Part shown: piece after piece, positions 1 to 13,170 of the stretch
Layout of the letters: the number at the start of each line of letters is the position of its first letter
How positions within the stretch are numbered: the first letter of the stretch is position 1
DNA from: Scylla paramamosain
Lineage: Eukaryota; Arthropoda; Malacostraca; Decapoda; Portunidae
Reading direction: 5' to 3'
DNA: 64,000 nucleotides
NCBI RefSeq assembly: GCF_035594125.1
Contig: NC_087151.1
Span: 33,355,193-33,419,192, forward strand
Notes under the pieces: model-generated
The model's input: the letters and a program-made list of their open reading frames with translations, nothing else
Database searches by the model: none
What the model was told of the DNA's origin: nothing
Made by a program: the position numbers and the translations under genes

Positions 1-286
1 ACTCGTCTATCGGCGTCTCCAGCGACTTGAGTCTGCGCAGCATGTTTAGCCTGTAGGTAACAGATCTTACAGTGCTGGCAACATGCTGTTTCCAGGTCAG
101 CTGGTCGTCCACCGTGACTCCGAGAAGCTTGGCACATCGGACCACCTGGAGGGGGTAAGGGCCCACCGTGAGCTGGGGAGGGGGCACTGGTACAGAGGAG
201 GTACAAAAATGCATCACCACAGTTTTGCTGTGTTGATGGTCATCCTGCTCTCCTCCGTCCACGTCTGCAGTCGCTCCAAGATTGCT

Positions 287-290
<4 letters not shown>
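1..290 (-). pseudogene. Non-LTR retrotransposon reverse transcriptase, C-terminal fragment
   Basis: Read on the minus strand, this stretch encodes the region just after the RT catalytic core of a non-LTR retrotransposon. It starts with ILERLQTWTEESRMTINTAK, then after a one-base frameshift continues through TVVMHFCTSS, a proline-rich turn, LTVGPYPLQVVRCAKLLG, VTVDDQLTWKQHV and RSVTYRLNMLRRLKSLETP. The segment LGVTVDDQLTW-x-HV followed by YRLxMLRRLKSL is typical of the thumb region of jockey/CR1-type polymerases. The frameshift lies at the A-run of the minus strand (about 223-226). The copy is cut at about 290, where a (GT)n array begins, and runs off the window at base 1, so its full length is unknown. 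Its wording differs from the LINE at 26.9-29.2 kb, so it is a second family. It is a broken copy with no expected activity. Confidence 0.85.
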
Positions 291-321
<31 letters not shown>

Positions 322-326
322 TGTGT

Positions 327-384
<58 letters not shown>

Positions 385-387
385 CAT

Positions 388-441
<54 letters not shown>
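291..441. repeat. (GT)n then (CA)n foldback microsatellite
   Basis: About 90 bp of (GT)n (291-380, with C interruptions at 321 and 331), an 8-base spacer, then about 52 bp of (CA)n (389-441). Because CA is the reverse complement of TG, the two arrays can pair as a hairpin with a very short loop. Confidence 0.95.
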
Positions 442-443
<2 letters not shown>

Positions 444-1518
444 ATACATATATTTTTTCATAAACATTAATATTCTGCACTCTATCATGACCAGGCTTCG
501 GTTCAACATAAATTTATTGAATATACCTAGGTTAGCGTGTGGAATTTACATATTCGCCAAAAAAATACCCAACATATCATTGGGTCTACAAGTTTAGCTG
601 CGAGTGTTGCGAGGCACAACAGTACAAAATTTATCGTTGTGTATGAAAAGCACTGGACCGTAAATAGCAACTTATGTACAAACACACACACACACACACA
701 CACACAGTATCATTATTTCTTTTTTTTTCTGCACTGCTCGCCTTTGAGTTACGAAAAACAGCAGCAATGGAGAGAAAAAGGTCGATAAAGTATATTTAGA
801 AACAGTTAGTTCTTGAGTGAGTTACTGTTGAACGCACAAAAATGTCAGGTTTTTGCCGTAACTCAGTGGATTCGATTAATGTTTTCGAAGAGTCATGTAC
901 AAAGTTCAGTGTTCTTCGCATTGCAGTGTCTTAAGAAAATTATGGTACTTGGGCACTTTTCCGAGAACTTTATTTTCCACGTAAGCCCAGTAACACCTGG
1001 CCTGCCACAGTACTCTCGCGTGTCAACGCCAATAGATGGGAACGTTGAGTCATCTACATGGGTGCTCAGTGTGTTTTGTCACAAAAAGATATGTGAAGGA
1101 GGCTGGTAATAACAGTTCTATATATATATTTCTCTTTTTTTTTTTTTTCCACTGGGAAGTACTCATCGTTGCAGTGATCGCGTCTCTTCACGATCTCTAT
1201 CCACTTTCTATTCCTGCGATCAGGTGGAGACCTTTCTCCCAACCTTTAATATGCAAACGGCCCGAGTGCGTCGCTTTGTGCTATCGACCTTCGTCCGCGA
1301 GGGAAGAAAGGACACTGGGAAAGTAAGCACAAAAAAGAATCGTTTACCAGAGTATAGAAAGTTTTGAGAAAATCCGAACGTTGGGCAAAGAAGAAATAAA
1401 AAAAAGCATATTCTGCTTTTTTTGTGTGTGTGACTTTACGTCCATTTTCCGTCTGCCTTGATCCTGCGTTCTGTGCCTCTTAAGCAGCGCATTCCAATAC
1501 CCTTCCTGCCCATCAAAG

Positions 1519-1519
<1 letters not shown>
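442..1519. other. Low-copy sequence, no gene seen
   Basis: AT-leaning non-repetitive sequence. It contains one short (CA)n array at 681-706 and poly-T runs near 718 and 1136-1148. Open frames here are under 100 codons, with no recognisable domain. Confidence 0.6.

Positions 1520-1568
<49 letters not shown>
1520..1568. repeat. (GA)n microsatellite
   Basis: Uninterrupted GA dinucleotides, about 24 units. Confidence 0.97.
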
Positions 1569-1570
<2 letters not shown>

Positions 1571-2066
1571 CAGACATAACACCAGCAGTGGCCACCGCTC
1601 ATTAGTCAGAGGCACACACGGGGAAGAGCCTCGGGGTTGAAAGGTGGAGAGGTGGAGGGGGAAGGCGCACCAGGAGCCTCGTCCACGTGCGGTATGATGC
1701 TACCAACCCGCGCTGGTGGTGATCCGTCCTCAGGTAGAGTGTGGAGGTCTCGGCGGCCTCATAGGGACCCCATGAGCCGAGATGTCCATTATTGGAGCGC
1801 TCTTCAGCCTCGTCTTTCATCCCCGGCTTGGCGATGTGCGGCAGTCAGAACCAGGCTGCCAGACAGGGATTACTTCCTATGACCCATCGAGTAAGGCTTC
1901 TGCTATTCACTAGTGGAGAAGCCTCTTCGCTGGACCGAGGATGTAAAGGGAAGGAGGGATGGGGGAAGGAAAGTAGGAGGGAGGGGCGGTAAGGGGAGTG
2001 GAGGGAGGGTTGCATTGTGGCGAGGAGCGCAATGTGGAGGAAGATGCATCGGCCGCAGGATATGAC

Positions 2067-2070
<4 letters not shown>
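1569..2070. other. GC-rich complex island
   Basis: About 500 bp of complex, GC-richer sequence between two GA arrays. Frames of 70-80 codons are open on both strands but match nothing I recognise. It could be a regulatory island or an exon remnant; I cannot decide. Confidence 0.4.
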
Positions 2071-2152
<82 letters not shown>

Positions 2153-2200
2153 CATACATACATACATACACATACATACAGTCAGACAGACAGACAGACA
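2071..2200. repeat. Compound (GA)n-(CATA)n-(CAGA)n microsatellite
   Basis: About 77 bp of (GA)n passes directly into (CATA)n at 2149-2180 and then (CAGA)n to about 2200. Confidence 0.95.
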
Positions 2201-2437
2201 ATAAGCAGTTTATTATGTAAATACAGGCCACCACACAATCACGTTTTATATAAACAAAAACATATACATGTAGACGCGGAGAATATCCGGCCATTTTTGT
2301 TATTTGTGCAACTGAAATCCCAAGGCAAGTGAGATGTTCCGGATAAGGAGAACGAAAGATGTGTTTGCTTAGGAAAGACTGTAGCGGACTAACTTCAGAA
2401 GTATGAAAGATGAATTAAAGGCCGGTACATTTTTTGC

Positions 2438-2441
<4 letters not shown>

Positions 2442-2507
<66 letters not shown>
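2442..2507. repeat. (TC)n microsatellite
   Basis: Perfect TC repeat, about 33 units. 2201-2441 before it and 2508-2760 after it are non-repetitive, with no gene seen. Confidence 0.97.
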
Positions 2508-2512
<5 letters not shown>

Positions 2513-2759
2513 ATCCGATTCATCCATGGCCGTTTGATTCTTGGTACGTACAAAAAACAGACAGAAACGGTCAAGGAAAAAAATAAAGACAGAAAACCAA
2601 ACTTTTCGATCTCCTCGCGCAACTCTTGGCAAACTTGACGGCGCATATTGCATTCTCTCCTCGTGTCAGCCGCCAAATTGCTCCGGGAAGAGTATTAAAA
2701 GTCTGTGAGATCGAGCAAGAGAATTATCATGCAAGGCGGAGGAACCCAACGCTGTCCGT

Positions 2760-3350
2760 CCACGAGGAGGAGGAGGAGGAGGAGTGGAAGAATCTAGAAG
2801 AGTAGAAAAAAAAAAAAAAGAACGACGAAAAAGAGGAGTTAGAGACGGAAGAGGAGGAGGAGGAGGAGAGGAAGAAGCAAGAGTAGGAGGAAGAGAACGA
2901 CGAAAAAAGAAGTGGTAGATTAGAAAAAGAAGGAGGAGGAGGATGAGGAGGAGGAGGGAAAGAAGCTAGAGGAGGAGAAAGAAAATTACAAAAAAATGAG
3001 GAGGAGGAGGAGGAGGAGGAAGAGGAGTGAAAGAAGCTAGAGAAGGAAGAAGAGAACAACGAAAAAGAGGATTTGGTGGTAGAGAAGGACGAGGAAACGA
3101 TAGCTGAAGAAAAGAATCATAAAATATAGGAATAGGGGAACGAACACAGGAGGAGGAAGAGAAGAAGTGGGAGAGAAGGAAAAGAAGAAGGGAAGGGAGC
3201 AATAGAAAGCAAAGAAAGAAGAAAGGGAGGGGATAGGAAGGAGATGAAAACGATTTAGAAGATATGAAAAATGCAAGGAAATAAGGATGTACTTGAGGAA
3301 GGGGAAGAGGGAGCCAGGACAAAATGAGGTGAAAGAAGGAAAAGTAAAGC
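2760..3350. repeat. Purine-rich (GAG/GAAG)n degenerate tract
   Basis: About 590 bp in which the plus strand is almost all purine, built from blocks of (GAG)n (2766-2783, 2851-2867, 2931-2960, 2999-3022) separated by degenerate GAAGA-type sequence. Poly-serine frames on the minus strand are by-products of the repeat. Confidence 0.9.
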
Positions 3351-3438
3351 TAATAGATGTATGAGAAAGAATAAGATTGAAACAGTATTAGCAATGTACA
3401 TGGATATACAACACAAAATATATCATCGGTATTTTGAC

Positions 3439-3671
3439 CATATTGTGAAAGACTTCTGCCCGCCGCATCTCCACTACATTCAAAGTTGAAGTTACATGGG
3501 TTTTTATTTATTTATTTTTATTTCTTTATTTATTCTTTTATGGTTCTAGGGACAGATCAACAAGATTTCTACATTATGAATAATATAGACACCCTTTAGG
3601 ACCCGGCTTATCTTCACTGCGCCATTTGAAAATAATCGTGGTGAGAGAGCAAAGCATTTCATAATACGGAT
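3439..3671. mobile_element. Short element with imperfect terminal inverted repeats (MITE-like), copy 1
   Basis: The left end reads TATTGTGAAAGACTTCTGC (3441-3459). The right end, read in reverse complement, is TATTATGAAATGCTTTGC, so the two ends match at about 15 of 19 positions. The body of about 233 bp has no coding capacity. A second diverged copy of the same body starts at 3954. Size, inverted ends and multiple copies fit a miniature inverted-repeat element. The superfamily is not assignable and I could not establish a target duplication. Confidence 0.5.
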
Positions 3672-3947
3672 TACACAAACACTCACTGTGCTTCTATCTT
3701 TACCTGCTGGGCTTAATGCATCATTGCGTCGCACTGACTTTTGGGACACGAATTACTGATCAGTGCGAGCGTCCACCCAGGATTGGCTTATTAGTAATCT
3801 TAATTCTCGCGCTACTCCTAGCCATAAAAGATATAGCGCCACCTTGATTACCTGCTGGTTAGTGGGAGGAAGGGAGAGCTTATCTGGCCTACTGTGGGGA
3901 GTGGAGATAGTTGGCAGAGTTCTATACTGTATACGTGGAAGAACTAA

Positions 3948-4105
3948 GGATCATATTCTGAAACACTTCTGCGCCATACCACTATTAAAAGGCTTTGGTT
4001 GAAGTTACATGCGTTTTTTAAGAGTGTTTTTACAGTTACAGTGACAGATTAGGAACACACTTGAAAACTCGGCAAATCATCTCTGTGCCCTTTGAAAATA
4101 GTCAT
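3948..4105. mobile_element. MITE-like element, copy 2 (right end missing)
   Basis: It begins with TATTCTGAAACACTTCTGC at 3954-3972 and follows copy 1 in order: GTTGAAGTTACATG, a T-rich stretch, a CTCGGC-like block with CTGTGCC, then TTTGAAAATAGTCATGATGA. It then departs from copy 1 before the right inverted repeat. It has the same orientation as copy 1, about 510 bp downstream. Confidence 0.55.
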
Positions 4106-4540
4106 GATGAAGGCCTAAACAAGAACATACTAAAGTGAGGAAACTACAAAAAGGTGCTTAACCAATACAAGGTCTTCAAAATTTTATCTTTCATCTTCAT
4201 CAAAATGCGTCATGATTTTAACCACACTGCATTTTCGTTCCCATTCCAGCATGCATAGCCACAATATTGTCATTGTGTCTTACCTTCTTATTATCATTAT
4301 CACCATTAATAAATCATAATCACCATTATCATCATCAACATTATTATTACAACTACTGTTATGATTTCGTTACTAACACTTTTGGGACACTCCCTGTAAC
4401 TGTATTGTCTTGTGGCAGCAACAGGTGTTCACATGTGATGCTTCTTTCGAGTAACGGTGAAAAGTTGTGTATTTTGTGGCTATATTTGCTTGCTATTTAT
4501 CTATATATGTACGTATGTATGTATTATTATTCATTATTAA
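4106..4540. other. AT-rich sequence, no gene seen
   Basis: Low-copy-looking sequence with scattered ATT/ATC triplets leading into the compound array that follows. Confidence 0.5.
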
Positions 4541-4551
4541 TACTGTTATTG

Positions 4552-4557
4552 GTATTA

Positions 4558-4651
<94 letters not shown>

Positions 4652-4680
4652 AAGTAAAAACAGTAGTAGTAGTAGTAGTA
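4552..4680. repeat. Compound (ATT)n-(AGT)n trinucleotide array
   Basis: (ATT)n to 4602 changes to (AGT)n at 4602-4650, is broken by GAAGTAAAAACA, then resumes as (AGT)n at 4661-4680. Confidence 0.95.
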
Positions 4681-4748
4681 GCATTGTTATTGCCATTTTG
4701 CAATGTGTTTTCTTTCTCCTTGCATGTGGTTTTCCTTGGATTTATGGA

Positions 4749-5325
<577 letters not shown>

Positions 5326-5560
5326 TCTTTCCCCTCCTCCTCCTCCTCCTCCTCATTATCGTTCTCCTCCTTCTTCTCCTTGTCATTCTCCATCTATTCT
5401 TTATGTTCCTCCTCTTCCTCCTCCTCCTTCCTAAGTTTTCGTTCTCCTCCTTGTCATTCTCTATCTAATTTTTATGTTCCTCCTCCTCCTTCTCCTCCTC
5501 CTCCTCCTCCTCCTCCTCCTCCTCCTCCTCCTCCTCCTCCTCCTCCTCCTCTTCCTCCTT
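5326..5560. repeat. (CCT)n and degenerate pyrimidine tract
   Basis: Blocks of (CCT)n at 5333-5353, 5404-5432 and 5476-5558 with degenerate TTCTCC between them. Poly-proline and poly-serine frames here are repeat translations. Confidence 0.93.
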
Positions 5561-5723
5561 GTCGGTCAATTATAGGCTCATTCATCACGTCTGAAGTAAG
5601 TTAAGACAAAGAAACTTTTCCTATGCAACAGTTTTTTGTATTCGTTGGTTTGTTTGTTTGTTTGCGCGTCTGTATGTTTTTGTACTTGTTTTTGCCAGTA
5701 AGTTTCCATGCCTGCGTGTGTGC

Positions 5724-6172
<449 letters not shown>

Positions 6173-6201
6173 CACCACCACCACCACCACCACCACCACC
6201 T
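6173..6201. repeat. (CCA)n microsatellite
   Basis: About nine CCA units. Confidence 0.93.
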
Positions 6202-7353
6202 CCACCTCGTCCCCTTTACCTGCCGAGGTCGTGACACCAATCTGGTATGGATTTGTGTGTTCATATAGCGTTTTCTTCTTTTGTCATATCAATTACTATT
6301 TATTTTTTCTCTATTTTTCTTCTCGCCACGTTATGACACAAGTGCCTAAGCTATATAACTGAAACAATCTGTAGCCTGGCGGTGCATATTGCTTACTTTC
6401 CAGTCAATCGTCTCTCTCCATCAAAAGCACAAGTGGAGCGGTATTCGCAGCTCTTGTGGACCAAAACGAAGCGCGACTGTATTTTGAGGCACGTCAGGAG
6501 TGTCTCGAATGGCAGCCCTACAGGAGTGACGCGGCCTCGTATCTGAGAGGGAACAAAGTGCTCAGGATCACTTGACTCCCTTGATTGACACTTCTGACGC
6601 GCGGCGGAGGCATGGTGGGAGGACGTGTGTGCTTGTGTTCCCTGGAGGAGGAAGGCGATGGGGCGGCAAACTCTCCACACCAGCGAGAGTAATATGTGTC
6701 TGGTCAGTGCTCAGTGACTTACGAGTCTGGCCATTAGTCTCTGCGTGATGCTCCTAAACGTGTATTTGTGCCGTCAGGAATAGACTAATATGCCAAAGGA
6801 ACGGTGTGGGACCATCAGGAGGGTGCCCTTAACATACTATAGCAACAGTTCCCTCTCTCTCTGGACGGTGTGTTGTGTTCAGTGACGTATGGTTGCCAGC
6901 CTCCACGTGAAGCACATAAACGCATCATTACCACCCCAGGAGAGCTGTTACTGTCAGCCGCGTGAGATATATTACACCTCACCCCCAACACACACATTTG
7001 TACCGACCATTCCCTCAGACACCTGCCACATGCACAAAATCCGTGCATAATCCACCCCAGCACCTCCTGACGCCATCACAGTCTCTCCAGATGGCGGTCA
7101 TTAAACTCGCATCTGTCACTTTGTCTGGTCCAGTTGGTGATGTTCACACAAAGTTGAGTGCAGAGAGTGAGAGTTCCGTGCGCTAATGACCTGCTGGGCG
7201 CCGCGCGAGGCACCTGCACTGGAAGAAAAGGAAGGAGAATGGCACTAATTTCGTTCTTAATTTCAAGCCAGAATCTTAACTTCTTCTCTCTGCTTAATGG
7301 CGATGATGTTGTTTCTTTATTGGTATTAAAGCTGACGGTTATGTACATCGATG
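6202..7353. other. Low-copy complex island, no gene recognised
   Basis: About 1.15 kb of complex sequence, GC-richer at 6400-6700 and 6840-7250. Frames of 80-95 codons are open on the minus strand (6393-6680, 6815-7063, 7076-7348) but show no domain, repeat or signal I can name. I treat them as unproven. Confidence 0.45.
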
Positions 7354-7374
7354 TGTGTGTGTGTGTGTGTGTGT
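7354..7374. repeat. (GT)n microsatellite, short
   Basis: About ten GT units. Confidence 0.9.
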
Positions 7375-7704
7375 TGCAGACGTGGTGCTTATGACCTCTC
7401 GTGATGCCGCTGTTATCCTGACTGCAGTATTCTTTATTGATTCCATCACATAGTATATCCTCTTCACTTTACTTGGCATGAAAAGATAAGCATACAACTG
7501 CCTTTGGTCTTGCGTGTTTGTTTATGGGCGCCAGATGATCAGGAACTTGTTACGTGGGTGGACGAAATGAAGAAACTGAAGCATATAGTGTTTAGAAGGC
7601 GAGAGAGGGAAGATAGTGGGAGAGTGTGGGTGGGTGTGTTGTGAGTGTATGGGCGAGGCTGTGAAGGAGGTAATGGTGAAGTGTTACTGATTAGAAAGAA
7701 ATAC

Positions 7705-7707
<3 letters not shown>

Positions 7708-7790
<83 letters not shown>
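7708..7790. repeat. (GA)n microsatellite
   Basis: Perfect GA repeat of about 41 units. Confidence 0.98.
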
Positions 7791-7793
<3 letters not shown>

Positions 7794-9270
7794 ACAAATT
7801 TGCTATCAAGGTTCACTTCACTATGGCTTTTACTTCAGGTCGTCACGTGTTTTTGTCTCCTCCCATCTAATAAACACTGAACACGGGTGGTAACATTCTA
7901 AACATGCGCATCATCACACCCACTGGGACAATATGAGGGACTGCGATGGGAATGGGGAAGGAGTGATAGCTAACAGACAGAAGAGTTAGTACAATCATGG
8001 TTAGAAATTGATTGATCTTCTGCGTTCACCCCCCACTGTGCTTACCATTCCTACCCCAGTCTTAAGTTACTTGCTATGTTGAAACTATAATTCATCAAGT
8101 TTTACAAAGTGACTGTCAGAACATCAAAGGACTTGCATGAGATTAAGGAAGGATACTCGACCTATAATCTCTTACTGTACGCAAGGCAGAAATAGGAGAG
8201 CAGGTAGAGAGGAATTCGCATGTAAATGTGAAATAAGAGCAGACAGAAAGGACTGACTGCTTGCTGGCCGGCGACACGTGCAGCTCAAAGTTGGTAATCA
8301 GCGTCCTGCCTGCATTGGAGTGAACGTCGACAGTTTTGCTTTGAAAGAATGAATGTCTCAGGTGGTACAAATGAAAAAATATATATATAAAAAAGTCTCA
8401 CGATACTCGATGTTTATAATGACTGATAGAAGACTAAGGCGTGGCGGAGGAAAATTCTCAGAGGTTATCAACGTTCCATGTCTTTTTTATGATTTTTATT
8501 ATTATTTTCTTTTTTCTTTTTGTTTCAAAAAGAATCAGGGGCCAATACGGCAGGAATCAAAAGAATGTCATCAGAAGTTTTGGAGGTGAAAGCAAAAGTT
8601 TCCTATTGAGCCTCTCCTTTAAGCAGCCCTGATCACCGGCGGCCAAAGCCAGACGTCCTGAAGCATAAGTTGGGGAGATTACTCTTCACGAGGGAACTCG
8701 ACTTTTCCAACTCCTACTCGCACGTAAGTAGGATGACCTCGCATCTGCCTTACACGTGCATTGACTGGCTCGCTGAACCAGTACAACTAAAGAGTTCTTC
8801 TCAGATAAGATCAGTATTACCTTACATGAACCCTAATTTTCCATATCTTCCACCTTGATAGTGGGTAATTCTCTCTTCGTAACGTGCTAGGTGTATGTGT
8901 TTGGTTGTACTGCTGTAGCTTTGTCGGTAGATAAAAGAAATGGGTTTAAGTAATGTTAACAAAAGAGAAGGAGCAACCAGTAGTCTGTCTGGCACCGTGC
9001 AATCCGTGCTGCTCTTGTGCCATTACACCTTTACACGTCCTGCGAATACTAACAACGCTACGGACTACACGCACACACCTCTCGAGTCACGACCAGCACC
9101 AGCACACCCTCACGCACTTACCACACATCGAGGCTTGCTATCACTCCACCTTAATGCCTTGACTGCTAAAGTTTCAGATCAAGGTTAATTAAATGCTGCA
9201 GTGCGAATTTGGACTATAATTTAGAGAGACAAGGCCGACAGCCAAAGGAGCGATAGAGTATTTTAAGGCA
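7791..9270. other. Low-copy sequence, no gene seen
   Basis: About 1.5 kb of non-repetitive sequence with stops in every frame at short intervals. I see no RNA gene or element here. Confidence 0.5.
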
Positions 9271-9271
9271 T

Positions 9272-9667
9272 TTAGTGTCCAGAGTTATTAGTTGTCTATA
9301 AGATTACTCAGATGAAGTGAGAAGTATTATTAGCAGTCAGAGGCGATTAGATAACTCCATCTCACTGACCACTACCGCTTAAATTACTCAATATGTTGAT
9401 TCAGTGTCCAAAGTTAATTAGATTGTCTATAAGATTACTCAGATGAAGTGAAAATTGTTATTAGCAGTCAGGTGTAGTTAGCAAACATCACATCACTAAC
9501 TACTACTACTTAAATCAATCAATTACTCGACGAATATTCACTTACTAGTGGTGTCCATAGTTGATAAATTCATCAATAAGATTAATGAGTTGAAGTAAAA
9601 AAAAGTGTAGCAGTCAGAGACGGTTAGCTAACTCCATACCACTAAGCAATATGACTTAAAACAATAC
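9272..9667 (+). repeat. Three-unit tandem repeat, ~120-150 bp unit
   Basis: Three diverged direct copies start at 9272, 9401 and 9549. Each has the same order of blocks: AGTGTCCA-AGTT, a TCTATAAGATTACTCAGATG block, GAAGTGA, TTAGCAGTCAG, GGTTAG-TAACTCCAT, CACTAAC and a final CTTAAA. Copy lengths are about 129, 148 and 119 bp. There is no coding capacity. Confidence 0.85.
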
Positions 9668-10029
9668 CAGAAAAAAAAAGAGAAAGAAAAGTGCTACAAG
9701 GACTATGACTACTTGTAAAATCACTCATTTGCTGTATTCTCCTAAAAACTACACTGTCGATTTCCTCAACTCATGCTTACGTAGAGGCAGCGGCAAGTGT
9801 TTGGAGAGATGAGTGACCTTCCCGCGTTGAAGTTCACCTGTTCGTTATGAAGGTCACGGGTCTTGTGAGAGAGGAGGGAAAAAACTCGTTCCATTATTGG
9901 GCAGGAAGTGTGAATACGCTCCCTGTTGTTATTTGCTGAAGGCAGGAGAGTGGATGGCTGGATGGGTGGGTGGGTAGGTGAGGTGGTGGGGATGGAGTAA
10001 CGGGAGGGGTGCATGAAAGACAGAAGGGA

Positions 10030-10032
<3 letters not shown>
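9668..10032. other. Low-copy sequence, no gene seen
   Basis: Mixed sequence ending in a purine-rich GGGTGGGTGGGT stretch at about 9963-9978 before the GA array. Confidence 0.5.

Positions 10033-10107
<75 letters not shown>
10033..10107. repeat. (GA)n microsatellite
   Basis: Perfect GA repeat of about 37 units. Confidence 0.98.
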
Positions 10108-10109
<2 letters not shown>

Positions 10110-10330
10110 CAGACAGACAAAAAGAGCAGACAAACAATGACAGATAGAAACATATAAATAAACAGACGAAGACAGACAAGCGAGCAGATAGAAGCATACA
10201 CAAGCAACCAGAGGGAGAAAGAAACAACCAGAATTATAATGTAAACAAACAAAACAAACAGGCCGAAAGACATAAAAGAAAAACCGGACAGAAAACAGAC
10301 ACAGACACAAACAGGGATGACCAAATAAAC
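10108..10330. repeat. Cryptically simple ACAGA-rich, T-poor tract
   Basis: About 220 bp dominated by GACAGACA, AACAGAC and ACAAACA words without an exact period, adjoining the GA array. Hydrophobic frames on the opposite strand come from this bias. Confidence 0.7.
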
Positions 10331-10502
10331 GTAAGCAGAAATAGCACCAAACCAAGCCTTTTATCTCCCGCCAGAGAGGAAAGACCAGTTTAATTCAATG
10401 TTATAAAACCGAAAGAACTCAGCTAATGATGTTCTTCGTATTATGTGCCTCGTCGTTCTCAGGAGAGGAGAAAAAACAGACGAGGCAAGACTAAGTAAGC
10501 AT

Positions 10503-10571
10503 CACCGCCACCACCACCACCACCACCACCACCACTACCACCATCATCATCATCATTATCATCATCATCAA
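10503..10571. repeat. (CCA)n-(ATC)n trinucleotide array
   Basis: CCA units from about 10509 to 10542 pass into ATC units to 10570. Confidence 0.92.
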
Positions 10572-10639
10572 GCATGCATACACGAGCATAAATGGAATAT
10601 ATTTTTTCAGGTTTCCTCTCAGCAGGCCTGTTAGTGAAT

Positions 10640-10643
<4 letters not shown>

Positions 10644-10695
<52 letters not shown>
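10644..10695. repeat. (GT)n microsatellite
   Basis: Perfect GT repeat of about 25 units. Confidence 0.97.
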
Positions 10696-10815
10696 TGTAC
10701 AAGCGCATGCATGTTTGTTCTGCAGAGATAATGATTCGCGCAGACAAAGATAACAAAGATAACAAAGAAGAGAAAGGAGAAAGAAAAAAAAATTCCAACT
10801 AAGCTCAGATGTAGC

Positions 10816-11027
<212 letters not shown>

Positions 11028-11085
11028 AAACTAACAACAAACAAAAAATAAAGAACGTCAGAACAACACACAGACAACAAGCGAG

Positions 11086-11206
11086 AAGGAGGAGGAGGAG
11101 GAGGAGGAGGAGGAGGAAGAAGAGGAAGAAGAAGAGGAGGAAGAAGAGGAGGAGGAGGAGGAGAAGGAAGAAGAAGAAGAGGAGGAGGAGGAGGAGGAGG
11201 AGAGGA
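11086..11206. repeat. (GGA)n/(GAA)n trinucleotide array
   Basis: Alternating blocks of GGA and GAA on the plus strand, all purine. Confidence 0.95.
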
Positions 11207-11251
11207 AAATATCATGCCTACGAGTATGTGTAATGGAAGCTAAAAGCAGAG

Positions 11252-11253
<2 letters not shown>

Positions 11254-11341
<88 letters not shown>
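11254..11341. repeat. (GA)n microsatellite
   Basis: GA repeat of about 43 units with one early GCGA interruption. Confidence 0.98.
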
Positions 11342-11345
<4 letters not shown>

Positions 11346-11425
11346 CACATTTCCTCTTAAATTTTTCTTATAAGGGCTGTGTAAAGTTGGTAATTATTCA
11401 GGGAGTGAGATAAAGGTGTGTGAGA

Positions 11426-11886
<461 letters not shown>

Positions 11887-11936
<50 letters not shown>
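11887..11936. repeat. (GA)n microsatellite
   Basis: GA repeat of about 24 units with one GCGA interruption. Confidence 0.97.
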
Positions 11937-12120
11937 TGCAGTGAGATAAGGGGTTTACATCTATACATAAATAAAGACAGTGACAGTGAAAATGCATACC
12001 TATGTAACTCTATGTAATTCCATGTAATTTAACGTAGTGATTCTCGATACCAGCACAACAACAAAAAAGAAAATACTAAAAATACGAAAATGTACATGAA
12101 AATGATTCCCGGCCATTACT

Positions 12121-12121
<1 letters not shown>

Positions 12122-12189
<68 letters not shown>
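12122..12189. repeat. (GA)n microsatellite
   Basis: Perfect GA repeat of about 34 units. It is followed to about 12380 by degenerate purine-rich sequence. Confidence 0.97.
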
Positions 12190-12193
<4 letters not shown>

Positions 12194-12585
12194 ACTGACA
12201 GAATCGTGAGTGAACTAGAGTGATGAGAGGAATAACGAGGAGCGCACGTGACGGAAGAGGAGAGAGTGAGAGGAGAGAAAAGGAGAGGGATAGAGAGAGG
12301 GTGAGAGACAGGCAAATAGACAGAGGTAGGAAGAATAGTGTGGGTGGGAAGGGGGGGAAGGGGGGAGGAGGCATGTATTGGAAAACAGCGAAAAAATATA
12401 TCCAGTGAGTCGGAAATGGGAACAGCAACAGGTGCGGGCTGGAGTACATGGGGGCTGTTGAGTCGTGAGGGCGCGAGGCGATGTTAGGGAGGTAAGGGTC
12501 ACGCTGCGTGGTGACGGGGCGCGGCGGCTTCACTGCTTCCTGGGGGTCGTTTTGAGGTCTACTGCATGCCGGAACGTGCTCAGAC

Positions 12586-12589
<4 letters not shown>

Positions 12590-12648
<59 letters not shown>
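12590..12648. repeat. (GA)n microsatellite
   Basis: Perfect GA repeat of about 29 units. 12649-13121 after it is low-copy sequence with poly-A runs at 12830-12839 and 12890-12903; no gene seen. Confidence 0.97.
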
Positions 12649-12650
<2 letters not shown>

Positions 12651-13121
12651 ACAGTGTAATTAACTTAGACTGAGCATTAGTGCATGAATGGAATAGGACA
12701 GAGGACGTGAACAGGGAGAGAAAGGAATGAGGAATGTGCAATGAAGTTAAGAAAGTGAGATGCAACAGTGACTTGAATCTCTGCCCTACTGATTGAAGTG
12801 ATCGTCGGAAGGGGAGAACGAAGGGAAGAGAAAAAAAAATTGTTGATACGAAAAGGAAAAATTAAATAGATAAAATAAAGTAACATGTAAAAAAAAAAAA
12901 AAAGCTATATTGTAGAGTGAGTTGTGTACAGTGGTTAATTAGTCCTTTTGGGCCTTTTTTGCGGCGGCTTTAATACGCTGATAGGGACGGGCTTAGTCCT
13001 TTTCGGCACACGTGTATTCAGACTTAATGGGCTGTGTGCGGGGGAGAGCAGCGGCCACCACCACGGTTTATGAACGTGTGTGCCTGAACCGCAGCGCCGC
13101 ACTGATACCGCCACACGTACT

Positions 13122-13168
<47 letters not shown>
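13122..13168. repeat. (CA)n microsatellite
   Basis: Perfect CA repeat of about 23 units. Confidence 0.97.

Positions 13169-13170
<2 letters not shown>

Noticed and set aside
2727..3322. Serine/leucine-rich minus-strand proteins over the purine tract
   Set aside because: Pure by-product of GAG/GAAG repeats, open in several frames together.
9766..10355. Two 153-codon cysteine/leucine-rich minus frames
   Set aside because: Read through a GA array and an ACAGA-rich tract; hydrophobicity is compositional.
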